A stretch of DNA of 64,000 nucleotides. It comes from Microcella putealis. Lineage in GTDB: Bacteria > Actinomycetota > Actinomycetes > Actinomycetales > Microbacteriaceae. The stretch lies in NCBI RefSeq assembly GCF_004216575.1, contig NZ_SGWW01000003.1, forward strand, positions 434,001 to 498,000. Direction: 5' to 3'. The first letter of the stretch is position 1, and every line of letters begins with the position of its first letter. Both the position numbers and the translations under genes were made by a program. Of this stretch, positions 39,639-47,878 are shown piece by piece. Below the pieces are notes generated by a model. The model worked only from the letters and a program-made list of their open reading frames with translations, was not told where the DNA came from and did no database searches.

Positions 39639-40589
39639 GTGAGCGAGCAGCGCGAGACGAGCAGGGGCTACATCGCCGCCGTCGGTGCGTACGGCCTGTG
39701 GGGCCTGCTGCCGGTCTACTTCATCCTGCTGCAGCCCTCGGGCGCGGTCGAGATCGTCGCCTGGCGCATCCTGCTGTCGCTGATCTTCTGCCTCATCCTG
39801 CTCGCGGCAACGCGCACCTTCGCGCTACTCACCACGCTGCTGCGCAGCCGGCGGGTGATGGCCCTGAGCATGCTGACGGCCTTCCTCATCGGCATCAACT
39901 GGCACGTGTACCTCTGGGCGTCGCTCAACGGCTACATCGTCGAGGCGGCCCTCGGCTACTTCATCAACCCGCTCGTCTCGATTGCGCTGGGCGTGATCTT
40001 CCTCCGCGAGAAGCTGCGCCCCGCGCAGTGGGTCGCCGTCGGCATCAGCCTCGCCGCGGTGATCGTGCTCACCGTCGGCTACGGCCGCCTGCCGTGGATC
40101 GCGCTGCTGCTCGCCTTCTCGTTCGGCTTCTACGGCTACGTCAAGAACCGCATGGGCAAGCAGGTCACGGCCGTTGCGGGGCTGACGCTCGAGTCGGCCT
40201 GGCTTGTTCCGCTCGCCATCGCCGAGCTGGTCGTGGTCGGCCTGTTCTTCGGCGGGCTCACCATGGGGCGTGAGGGTGTGCCGCACGCGATCCTGCTCGG
40301 GCTCGCCGGGGTCGTCACGGCCGTGCCGCTGCTGTTCTTTGCGGCGGCGGCCCGCCGACTGCCGCTCAGCGTGCTCGGCTTTTTCCAGTACTTTGCGCCG
40401 ATCCTGCAGTTCCTGTTCGGCGTGTTCATCATGCTCGAGCCGATGCCGCTCGAGCGCTGGATCGGCTTCGCCCTCGTTTGGCTCGCGCTTGTCGTGCTGA
40501 GCGCCGACGCCGTGCGGCAGCGCCGCCGCACGCGCTCGCGCCCGACGGGCGACGAGTCTTCGCTCACGGGCCCGGTCCAGACGGTCTGA
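39639..40589 (+). CDS. rarD: EamA-family transporter, RarD type
   Basis: 316 residues with ten TM segments and two EamA repeats. GYIAAVGAYGLWGLLPVYFILL and NWHVYLWASLNGYIVEAALGYFINPLVSIALG (cores YGLWGLLPVYF and ALGYFINPL) are the RarD signature. The substrate is unknown; RarD was named for chloramphenicol sensitivity. GTG 39639 lies six bases after TAGAGT (39627-39632), leaderless. Confidence 0.87.
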   Translation: MSEQRETSRGYIAAVGAYGLWGLLPVYFILLQPSGAVEIVAWRILLSLIFCLILLAATRTFALLTTLLRSRRVMALSMLTAFLIGINWHVYLWASLNGYIVEAALGYFINPLVSIALGVIFLREKLRPAQWVAVGISLAAVIVLTVGYGRLPWIALLLAFSFGFYGYVKNRMGKQVTAVAGLTLESAWLVPLAIAELVVVGLFFGGLTMGREGVPHAILLGLAGVVTAVPLLFFAAAARRLPLSVLGFFQYFAPILQFLFGVFIMLEPMPLERWIGFALVWLALVVLSADAVRQRRRTRSRPTGDESSLTGPVQTV

Positions 40590-40639
40590 CCGCCAGCGCA
40601 TCCGAACGGATGCTCGCGCGGCGCCCGCGTATCGCGTCG

Positions 40640-41950
40640 CTACCGCGCGAGCTCCGTCAGCGCCGCATCCAGCTCGGTCAGGAATCGATCGCGGTCGCCG
40701 ACCGAGAACGGCAGCGGCGGCCGGATCTTGAGAGCCGTGTTGTGCGGCCCGGAGGCGCTGATCAGCACCCGCCGCGCGCGCAGGGCGTTGACCAGGCGGA
40801 TGGTCGTCGTCTCGTCGGGTGCTCCCGTCTCGGGGTCGACGATGTCGAGCGCCGCGTAGAGGCCCCGGCCTCGGGCGCCTGCGGCGTGCGGGTGCCGGGT
40901 CGCGAGCTCGTCGAGCCCGGTAAGCAGGCTTGCCCCGAGTATTTCGGCGTGCGCCGGCAGTTGCTCGTCGTGCAGCACCTCCCAGGTGGCGCGCGCCGCG
41001 GCGACGGCGACGGGGGTGCCGGCGAAGGTGTTGAAGTAGCGCACCTCGCGGCCGAACGGCTCCATGACCGAGCGTCGCGCGGCGAGACCCGCGACGGGGT
41101 ACCCGTTGCCCATCGGCTTGCCCATCGTGAGCAGCTCGGGCTCGAGGCCGTGCAGCGCACTGCCCCAGAGCGCCGGCCCGAGGCGCCCGAACCCGGGCTG
41201 CACCTCGTCGGCGATCACGAGTCCACCGGCGGCGCGCACGAGGCGCGCGAGCTCCGCGAGAGCGGTCTTTACCCCAGGGCTCGGGGCGACGAAGCCGTCG
41301 CTCGCGAACGCCGTGTCGATGAGCAGCGCGGCGACGCCGTCGCCCGAGGCGACGAGCGCGTCAATCGCCCGCCGCGCATCCTGAACCATGGCGGAGCCGT
41401 CGCCGACCGGCGGCGCGATCAGCTGCACGTGCGCGCCGAGCGCATCGATGCCGCCGAGGGAGGGCGACACCTCCGCGACGGCCGCCGTCACCCCGTGATA
41501 GGCGTGCCGCGTGACGAGCACGCCCCGGTTTCCGGTTGCGTGCCGCGCCACGCGCAGGGCGAGGTCATTCGCCTCGCTGCCGGTACAGGTCAGGCTCAGG
41601 GTGTCGAGGCCGGCGGGAAGGGCGGCGAGCAGGGTCTCGGCGTAGTCGATGAGTGAGGCGTCGAGGTAGCGCGTGTGCGTATTGACGCGCGCCGACTGCT
41701 CGGCGATTGCCGCCGTGACGCGGGGGTGCGCGTGCCCGACGCTCGGCACGTTGTTGTAGACGTCGAGGTAGTCGTCGCCGTCGCGGGTGTAGAGCTTCGT
41801 GCCGGCGCCGCGCACAAACTCGAGAGGCTGGGCGTAGAACAGGCGGTAACTGGGTGCCAGCACGGCTTCGCGCCGGTCGACGAGCTCGCCGGTGTGCGCG
41901 TCGAGTGCGGCGCGGTGCTCGGGGCGGTAGTAGGTCGATGGTCCGATCAC
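40640..41950 (-). CDS. Class-III PLP enzyme, probable phospho-amine lyase or aminotransferase
   Basis: 436 residues. Fold-type I PLP protein with YNNVPSVGHAHPRV, CTGSEANDLALRVAR, IADEVQPGFGR and the PLP lysine K278 in LLTMGKPMGNGYPVAGL. The last sequence is very close to that of mammalian ethanolamine-phosphate phospholyase and 5-phosphohydroxylysine phospholyase. It is translationally coupled (GTGA overlap) to an APH-type kinase, the same partnership as hydroxylysine kinase and its lyase. I therefore favour cleavage of a phosphorylated amino alcohol over simple transamination. Confidence 0.82.
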   Translation of the reverse strand: MIGPSTYYRPEHRAALDAHTGELVDRREAVLAPSYRLFYAQPLEFVRGAGTKLYTRDGDDYLDVYNNVPSVGHAHPRVTAAIAEQSARVNTHTRYLDASLIDYAETLLAALPAGLDTLSLTCTGSEANDLALRVARHATGNRGVLVTRHAYHGVTAAVAEVSPSLGGIDALGAHVQLIAPPVGDGSAMVQDARRAIDALVASGDGVAALLIDTAFASDGFVAPSPGVKTALAELARLVRAAGGLVIADEVQPGFGRLGPALWGSALHGLEPELLTMGKPMGNGYPVAGLAARRSVMEPFGREVRYFNTFAGTPVAVAAARATWEVLHDEQLPAHAEILGASLLTGLDELATRHPHAAGARGRGLYAALDIVDPETGAPDETTTIRLVNALRARRVLISASGPHNTALKIRPPLPFSVGDRDRFLTELDAALTELAR

Positions 41951-43047
41951 GGGGCGGCTCCGAGCTCGTCGGGGGCGGGATGCGCGGTCAGCGTCTCGAG
42001 CTCGACGCGCAGCCGGGCGAGGTTGCGGCTCGCGTACGCGGCCCGCTCGGCGTTCGCCGCCGCGACCGCCGAATTGAGGGCGGCGCGCTGCGCGAGGCGG
42101 AGCAGCACGAGCGGGGCGATCAGGGCGCGCTCGGTGTCACTGAGTGGCTCGCCGAGCGTGGCCCAGTGCGCGGCGGCTCCGCCCACGAGCGCTGCGGCGG
42201 GAGCCCACGCGCTGTGATTGCCGGCGAACTCGGGGTCGGCCGGGTTGGCGACGCCGCCCGCGTACGACGCGGCAACTGCGAGGTCGGCGACCCGCGGGGT
42301 GAGGGTCATGTCGCCGAAGTCGAGCAGCCCCGTGACGCGGAGGCCCGGGCCCGCGCCCGGCGGCGCGACCAGCACGTTTTCGCCGTGTGCATCGTTGTGA
42401 GCCAGCACGCGGGGGAGGGCGGCGAGCCGGGAATGGATGCGCGTGCGCGCGTCCGCGAGCACGGCGCGCGCCAGCGTGCGCAACGCGGCATCGTCGATCG
42501 CCCCGCTCGCGCTCTCGGCGGAATCGATCTCCAGCAGGTTCCAGGGCGTCGGCGCGGGCGCGAGCGCGGCCGGGAGTCGCGTGCCGGCCGCGGCGACGGC
42601 GTGCGCCAGCGTGGCCTGCGTCGTGCCGAACGTGCGCAGCTCGGCGGCCGATCGCGGGCGGGTGTTCCATGGCTCGCCCTCGAGCCAGCTCAGCATGCGG
42701 GCGAGTCGTGGCCCATCGGGCGAGTCGACGATTGCCCGTGCGGCGCCGTCCCGGGTCGGCAGCACGCGGCTGACGGGAAGGGCGGGGGAGTGGGCCGCGA
42801 GATCCGCGAGCACCGTGAGCTGCGCATCCACCGCGGCGGCGGGGTCGGCGGGGTGCGCGATCTTCAGCACCGCGCGTGCCCCGTCGCCAATGTCGAGCCG
42901 GAAGCTGTCGTCGCGCTCGGTGGCCAGCCGTGTCACCGAGCGAGGAGTGAGCGACCAGTGCTGACGCACGATGGCGGCCGCCGCGTCGACCGACAGCGCG
43001 GTCGAGCGAGCGGTCAGCGTCGAGGCGAACGCGGCGGGGTTGGCCAC
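41947..43047 (-). CDS. APH-family (aminoglycoside phosphotransferase-like) small-molecule kinase
   Basis: 366 residues with a choline/aminoglycoside kinase fold. LDIGDGARAVLKIAHP carries the ATP-binding Lys; the catalytic loop VLAHNDAHGENVLVAP has H-N-D and N; the metal-binding LLDFGDMTLTPRVADLAVA follows. Hydroxylysine kinase (HYKK) belongs to this group. GTG 43047 lies seven bases after TAGGCT (43055-43060, minus strand), leaderless; the longer frame upstream overlaps the opposite gene's promoter. The stop overlaps the PLP-enzyme start. Confidence 0.83.
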   Translation of the reverse strand: MANPAAFASTLTARSTALSVDAAAAIVRQHWSLTPRSVTRLATERDDSFRLDIGDGARAVLKIAHPADPAAAVDAQLTVLADLAAHSPALPVSRVLPTRDGAARAIVDSPDGPRLARMLSWLEGEPWNTRPRSAAELRTFGTTQATLAHAVAAAGTRLPAALAPAPTPWNLLEIDSAESASGAIDDAALRTLARAVLADARTRIHSRLAALPRVLAHNDAHGENVLVAPPGAGPGLRVTGLLDFGDMTLTPRVADLAVAASYAGGVANPADPEFAGNHSAWAPAAALVGGAAAHWATLGEPLSDTERALIAPLVLLRLAQRAALNSAVAAANAERAAYASRNLARLRVELETLTAHPAPDELGAAP

Positions 43048-43176
43048 GATCGTCAGCCTAGACCGGCGGGCGCCCGAACCTGTGGCGGGATGCGCGGGGC
43101 GCCCCGCGCGGGATGGCCGCTGCCCGCGGTCGCGCGGGTAGTCTTCCGGCGCTGACACGTTCACGGAAGGACCCCG

Positions 43177-44481
43177 ATGCGCCGCACCGCCCCCGCTCGA
43201 CCCGTCATGACGCGTGCGCGCGCCGTGCCCGCCGCCCTTGTCGCGGCGGCCCTCGTGTTGGCCGGCTGCACCGGTGAGCCGGAGCCCATGCCGACGCCGA
43301 CCGCCTCGCCCGAACCGTCGCCGACGCCGTTCCGCACCGCGGCGCCGAGCGGTGACGGCGTGCTGGTCGTCGGCACGCTGCTGCCGACGGCTGGTGACAC
43401 GGCCGGTGTGGCCGCCGCGCAAATTGCGGCCGTTGAGACGGCCGTGCGGGAACTTAACGAGGCGGGAGGCGTGCTCGAGCAGCCGGTGACCGTCGTGCAC
43501 CGTGACTCAGGCGCCGAGCCCGGCGACCAGCTGGCCGCCGCGGTTGCCGACCTCGTCGCGCGCGGCGTCGACGTCGTCATCGGCCCGAACACCGGCCCGC
43601 TCGTCGAACAGGCGCTGCCCCTGCTGGCCGAGGCCGGCGTTGCGCTGGTGTCGACCGGCGCGACCGGTTCAGCCGAGCGCGCCGCCGACGCGGCCGGGCT
43701 CTTCGCCCGCGTGGTGCCGGGTGACGCCGTGCAGGGTCGCGCCCTCGCGGCCACCGCCGTCGCCGCCGGCGCCGAAACGGTCGCCGTCGTCGCCAGCGAC
43801 GACCCGTACGGGGCCGACATGACCGCCGGGGTCGACGCGGCGCTTGCCGACGCCGGGCTCGAGCCCGCCACCGTCATCACCGTCGCGGGCACGAGTGCGC
43901 CGGCCGGCCTGGCCGATGCCGCTGAGGCCGACGCCGTGATCGTCGCGACGAGCGCTGCGGTTGCCGCGCTCACCGGCGGGATGCTCAGCACCCTTCTCGA
44001 CGCTGGTCTCGCTCCCGACGCCCTCTTCCTCGGCAGTGCCGCAGCCGTCGATTACTCGGCGGGCCTCGACGCCGGGGCGCTAGAAGGAGCGCGCGGTGTC
44101 GTCGTCGGCGCTGCGGTCGACGACGAGTTCGCGGCGCGGCTCGCGCTCGCCGATCCCTTCCTCGACTCGTACCCCTACGCCGCCGAGGCCTACGACGCAG
44201 TGCTGTTGGCGGCGCTCGCCGCGACGGTCCTCGCCGACGAGGGGGGCGCATCCCTCATCGCCGGTCTTCCGCAGGTGGCGAGCGAGGGGGCGCCCTGCTC
44301 GAGCTACGGCGAGTGCCTGCAGTTCCTCGTCGATGAGCCCGACGCGGGCCTCAACTACGAGGGTCTCGCCGGGCCGCTCGACATGACCGTCGACGGCGAC
44401 CTCGACATCGACGGCGTCGTCATCGGTCTGTACACCGCGGAGAATCGCGTGGTGCGCGGCGGTGTCTCGAGCGACGAGTAG
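43177..44481 (+). CDS. Branched-chain-amino-acid-type ABC substrate-binding lipoprotein (paralogue 1)
   Basis: 434 residues. Signal peptide with lipobox LVLAGC (Cys near residue 30), a Pro/Thr linker, then a type I periplasmic-binding fold (Peripla_BP_6): VGTLLPTAGDTAG, DVVIGPNTGPLVEQALPLL and PYAAEAYDAVLLAALAA. Near the C-terminus CSSYGECLQFL keeps a Cys pair also found in paralogue 2 (CNSFAECAELI). Predicted lipid-anchored on the outer face of the membrane. GGAAGGA precedes the start. More diverged in the binding core than its neighbour, so ligand unknown. Confidence 0.85.
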   Translation: MRRTAPARPVMTRARAVPAALVAAALVLAGCTGEPEPMPTPTASPEPSPTPFRTAAPSGDGVLVVGTLLPTAGDTAGVAAAQIAAVETAVRELNEAGGVLEQPVTVVHRDSGAEPGDQLAAAVADLVARGVDVVIGPNTGPLVEQALPLLAEAGVALVSTGATGSAERAADAAGLFARVVPGDAVQGRALAATAVAAGAETVAVVASDDPYGADMTAGVDAALADAGLEPATVITVAGTSAPAGLADAAEADAVIVATSAAVAALTGGMLSTLLDAGLAPDALFLGSAAAVDYSAGLDAGALEGARGVVVGAAVDDEFAARLALADPFLDSYPYAAEAYDAVLLAALAATVLADEGGASLIAGLPQVASEGAPCSSYGECLQFLVDEPDAGLNYEGLAGPLDMTVDGDLDIDGVVIGLYTAENRVVRGGVSSDE

Positions 44482-44599
44482 GGATGCGCGCTCGGCGACG
44501 CCAGAATCGTCGTCGCGATCGATGCGGAATTCGTAGCGTGAACCGGTCGTTCCGCGCGAAAACCGTGTGTGCATCCCGCCTTTGATAACGATTCTGGCC

Positions 44600-44615
44600 G
44601 TTACAGGGATGTAAC
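44600..44615. promoter_or_regulatory. GlnR-like box upstream of the second binding-protein gene
   Basis: GTTAC, six bases AGGGAT, GTAAC. This matches the spacing of the actinomycete GlnR half-site pair (GTnAC-n6-GnAAC) at all but one position. It is centred about 50 bases before the predicted transcription start, where an activator would bind. Confidence 0.4.
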
Positions 44616-44624
44616 CCGTGCGTA

Positions 44625-44653
44625 TTGTGTGACAGCGTTTCGCCCCGTACGTT
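44625..44653 (+). promoter_or_regulatory. Promoter of the second binding-protein gene
   Basis: TTGTGT (44625-44630), 17 bases, TACGTT (44648-44653). The leader of about 55 bases contains the AAGGAG ribosome-binding site. Confidence 0.5.
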
Positions 44654-44715
44654 GGGCAAACGGCAATGAATCCATTGCTGTGTCCTGAATGCACGAACGA
44701 AACCCAAGGAGCACC

Positions 44716-45990
44716 ATGGGCGTTTTCACCACGGCCCGCCGCTCGCGGTTCCGCACTGTCCTCGGAGGCGCTGGCCTCCTCGCCGCTAGCGCGCTTGTGC
44801 TGGCGGGCTGCGCGGCAGAAGCAGGAGAACCCGCGACCGACGACAACACCTCGGCCCCCACGACCCCCGGCGAAGACCTGGCACTGAAGGTCGGCACGAT
44901 CCTTCCGCAGTCCGGTGCCCTCGCCTTCCTCGGCCCGCCGGAAGAAGCGGGTGTCAACCTCGCCGTCCAGGAGGTCAACGAGGCCGGTCTCGGCATCTCG
45001 GTTGAGGCCATCCTCCGCGACTCGGGTGACACCACGACAGACATCGCCACCGTTTCGGTGACCGACCTGCTCTCGCAGGACGTCTCGGCCATCATCGGTG
45101 CCGCGTCGTCGGCCGTGTCGCTGACCGTGATCGACCAGATCACGGGCGCGGGCGTCATCCAGTTCTCGCCGGCCAACACCTCGGCCGCCTTCACTGACTA
45201 CGACGACAACGGTCTGTACTTCCGTACGGCTCCGTCTGACGTTCTGCAGGGTGAGGTGCTCGGTAATCTCATCGCCACCGATGGCATCGCGACCCTCGGT
45301 CTGCTCGTCCTGAACGACGCCTACGGCACCGGCCTTGCCGAGTTCACCTCTGGCGCGTTCGAGGCCGCGGGTGGCACGGTCGTCGCCGAAGAGCTCTTCA
45401 ATGAGGGCGACACGAGCGTCGACGCTCAGGTCTCGGCGCTCGCCGCTGCTGACCCCGAGGCCGTCGCTGTCATCACCTTCGACCAGGCGAACTTCGCTCT
45501 GCCGGCCCTCGTCAACGCGGGCTTCACGGGCGAGCAGCTCTACCTCGTCGACGGCAACCTCGCCGACTTCAGCGGTGTCTTCGAAGACGGCCTCATTGAG
45601 GGCGCCAAGGGCACGCTGCCGGGTCTGGATGTTGCGACGCTCGGTGATTTCCAGGACCGCCTCCTCGAGGTGGACCCTGCGCTCACCGACTACAGCTACG
45701 CAGCCGAGTCGTACGACGCTGTGATCCTGCTCGCGCTCGCCGCTCTGCAGGCTGGCTCGACTGACGCAGCCGCGATTGCTGCCGAGCTCCAGGCGGTTTC
45801 GGGTGGCGCCGGCGACGGTGAGAAGTGCAACAGCTTCGCTGAGTGTGCTGAGCTGATTGCTGCCGGTACGGCGATCGACTACGACGGCCCCTCGGGCCCC
45901 ATCACCTTCGACGAGAACGGTGACCCCACGGAGGCGACGATTGGCATCTACCAGTACGGCGCTGACAACAACTACACCCGCATCAACTAA
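44716..45990 (+). CDS. Branched-chain-amino-acid-type ABC substrate-binding lipoprotein (paralogue 2)
   Basis: 424 residues. Signal peptide with lipobox LVLAGC; mature part a Peripla_BP_6 fold: LKVGTILPQSGALAFLGPPEEAGVNLAVQEVN (core GTILPQSGALAFLGPP), SAIIGAASSAVSL, GIATLGLLVLNDAYGTGL and YSYAAESYDAVILLALAAL. ATG 44716 follows AAGGAG by five bases; an upstream in-frame ATG lacks this. Codon use is that of a highly expressed gene. It faces the leftward livHMGF operon, whose soluble receptor it presumably is. Amino acid, amide or urea ligands are possible. Confidence 0.9.
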   Translation: MGVFTTARRSRFRTVLGGAGLLAASALVLAGCAAEAGEPATDDNTSAPTTPGEDLALKVGTILPQSGALAFLGPPEEAGVNLAVQEVNEAGLGISVEAILRDSGDTTTDIATVSVTDLLSQDVSAIIGAASSAVSLTVIDQITGAGVIQFSPANTSAAFTDYDDNGLYFRTAPSDVLQGEVLGNLIATDGIATLGLLVLNDAYGTGLAEFTSGAFEAAGGTVVAEELFNEGDTSVDAQVSALAAADPEAVAVITFDQANFALPALVNAGFTGEQLYLVDGNLADFSGVFEDGLIEGAKGTLPGLDVATLGDFQDRLLEVDPALTDYSYAAESYDAVILLALAALQAGSTDAAAIAAELQAVSGGAGDGEKCNSFAECAELIAAGTAIDYDGPSGPITFDENGDPTEATIGIYQYGADNNYTRIN

Positions 45991-46021
45991 GTGACTCGTC
46001 ACTCAGTCTGATCGGCTGAGG

Positions 46022-46053
46022 AAGGCCCCGGGAGCATCCGCTCCCGGGGCCTT
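46022..46053. terminator. Terminator after the second binding-protein gene
   Basis: AAGGCCCCGGGAG, loop CATCCG, CTCCCGGGGCCTT, then TCCCGTT. A 13-bp stem 32 bases after the stop, readable from both strands. Confidence 0.88.
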
Positions 46054-46132
46054 TCCCGTTGTCAGCCCGCCTGCTGTCAGCGCGCAGAGCGACGCCGCGG
46101 CTCGCCCCGCTGAGGGCGGCTGACGCAACGCG

Positions 46133-46168
46133 AAGGGCCCGGGAGGATCTGATTCCTCCCGGGCCCTT
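46133..46168. terminator. Terminator of the livHMGF operon (bidirectional)
   Basis: AAGGGCCCGGGAGGA, loop TCTGAT, TCCTCCCGGGCCCTT: a 15-bp perfect stem flanked by A- and T-rich ends, 30 bases beyond the livF stop on the minus strand. Confidence 0.88.
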
Positions 46169-46197
46169 TCAGCGGCGCTGTACGGCCGCCTGTGGCG

Positions 46198-46974
46198 TTA
46201 TTCCTGCCCGAGCGTGCCCAGGTAGAGCCCGATGACCTTGGGGTCATTGAGCAGCTCACGGCCGGTGCCCTCGTAGGCGTCGGTGCCCTGGTCGAGCACG
46301 TAGCCGCGGTCGCAGATCTGCAGGCAGCGGCGCGCGTTCTGCTCGACCATGATGGTCGTCACGCCCGCCTTGTTGATCTCCTTCACCCGCAGGAACGCCT
46401 CGTCCTGACGCACGGGCGAGAGCCCCGCGCTGGGCTCATCGAGCAGAATCACCTCGGGGCTCATCATGAGCGCCCGGCTCATGGCCACCATCTGACGCTC
46501 ACCGCCCGAGAGCGACCCGGCGCGCTGGCCGAGACGCTTGCCAAGCTCAGGGAAAATGCTCACCACGAAGTCACGACGGTGCGCGAACTCCTTCGGGCGC
46601 AAGAAGATGCCCATCTGCAGGTTCTCTTCGATCGTCAGCGTCGGGAAGACGTTGTTCGTCTGCGGCACGAAGCCAACACCCTTCGCCACGAGTTTGTTGG
46701 CCTTGAAGTTGGTGATCTCGTCGCCGTACAGCGAGATCTTTCCCGAGCGCACCTTCACCAAACCGAAGATCGACTTCAGCAGCGTCGACTTTCCGGCGCC
46801 GTTCGGGCCGATGATGCCAATCAGCTCGCCATCGCGGGCGGTCAACGAGCAATCGGTAAGGATGTTGACCCCGGGCAGATACCCAGCGGTGATGTTGTCG
46901 ACGTGGACGACAACCTTGCGGTTGTCGACGGCTCCGCCGGTCGCCTCAGTGCTTGACGTCGTCGGCGTCGTCAT
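46198..46974 (-). CDS. livF: ABC transporter ATP-binding protein, LivF type
   Basis: 258 residues. One of the two cytoplasmic ATPases of a branched-chain-type importer. Walker A GPNGAGKSTLLK, signature LSGGERQMVAMSRAL, Walker B VILLDEPSAGLSP and the H-loop-region VEQNARRCL are intact. Last gene of livHMGF. Its start lies 28 bases inside livG. Confidence 0.93.
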   Translation of the reverse strand: MTTPTTSSTEATGGAVDNRKVVVHVDNITAGYLPGVNILTDCSLTARDGELIGIIGPNGAGKSTLLKSIFGLVKVRSGKISLYGDEITNFKANKLVAKGVGFVPQTNNVFPTLTIEENLQMGIFLRPKEFAHRRDFVVSIFPELGKRLGQRAGSLSGGERQMVAMSRALMMSPEVILLDEPSAGLSPVRQDEAFLRVKEINKAGVTTIMVEQNARRCLQICDRGYVLDQGTDAYEGTGRELLNDPKVIGLYLGTLGQE

Positions 46975-47878
46975 CGGCCAGCTCCTTCACTGCTTCGGTG
47001 ATGCTCGGGTCGAGTTCGCCCAAGTCTTCGTCGTGGTGCGAGCCCAGGTAGGCGTCAATCACGGCGGGGTCCTTCATGACCTCGTGCGGGTCGCCTTCGG
47101 CCACCACCTTGCCCTCAGCCATCACCACGACCCAGTCGGCAATGTGCCGCACCATGTGCATGTCGTGCTCGACGAAGAGCACGGTCATGCCCTCCTTCTT
47201 CAGGTCAAGAATGTGGTCGAGCAGTGACTGCGTCAGAGCCGGGTTCACCCCGGCCATGGGCTCGTCGAGCATGACCAGCTGCGGCTGGCTCATGAGGGCA
47301 CGCGCCATCTCAAGCAGCTTGCGCTGACCACCCGACAGGCTCGCCGCGTAGTCGTCCTTCTTGGCATCCAGCTTGAAGCGCTGCAGCAGATCGAGCGCGC
47401 GCGCTTCGATCTCCTGCTCTTCCTTCCGCCAGATCCAGGGGAAGAGCGCCTTCGCGAGGCTTTCGCCGCTCTGACCCTTCGCGCCGAGCTTCATGTTGTC
47501 GAGCACGGTCAGAAGCCCAAGAGCCTTCGTCAGCTGGAATGTGCGCACCTGGCCACCGCGGGCGACCTTGAAGGCGGGAACGCCGGCGATCTTCTTGCCA
47601 TCGAAGGCCCAGTCACCGGTGTCGGGCTTGTCGAAGCCCGTCAGCAGGTTGAACAGCGTGGTCTTGCCCGCGCCGTTCGGCCCGATGAGTGCGGTGATCG
47701 CGCCGCGAGGAATCTCGAGGTGCGCGACGTCGACCGCCGTGAGGCCGCCGAACGAGCGCTTGATGTGGTCGGCGACGATGATGGGGTCGACCTTCTTGAC
47801 ACCGGGAGCAGGCTCGCCGACGTGGAGGCCGGTCGTCTTCTGGGGCGTGCTCGAGGGCATCGCGTCACTACTTGACAA
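46946..47878 (-). CDS. livG: ABC transporter ATP-binding protein, LivG type
   Basis: 310 residues. Second ATPase of the importer: Walker A GPNGAGKTTLFNLLTG, signature LSGGQRKLLEMARAL, Walker B LVMLDEPMAGVNP and the switch His in FVEHDMHMVRHI. An extra N-terminal segment of 30 residues and an acidic C-terminal tail (DPSITEAVKELADDDADD) flank the domain. The start is probably TTG 47878, eight bases after AAGGAG and overlapping livM; ATG 47860 is the alternative but lacks a ribosome-binding site. Confidence 0.9.
   Translation of the reverse strand: MSSSDAMPSSTPQKTTGLHVGEPAPGVKKVDPIIVADHIKRSFGGLTAVDVAHLEIPRGAITALIGPNGAGKTTLFNLLTGFDKPDTGDWAFDGKKIAGVPAFKVARGGQVRTFQLTKALGLLTVLDNMKLGAKGQSGESLAKALFPWIWRKEEQEIEARALDLLQRFKLDAKKDDYAASLSGGQRKLLEMARALMSQPQLVMLDEPMAGVNPALTQSLLDHILDLKKEGMTVLFVEHDMHMVRHIADWVVVMAEGKVVAEGDPHEVMKDPAVIDAYLGSHHDEDLGELDPSITEAVKELADDDADDVKH

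Noticed and set aside
46022..46168. Paired hairpins as an attenuator or small RNA
   Set aside because: Each sits just behind a stop codon of one of two convergent genes and both are ordinary terminators.
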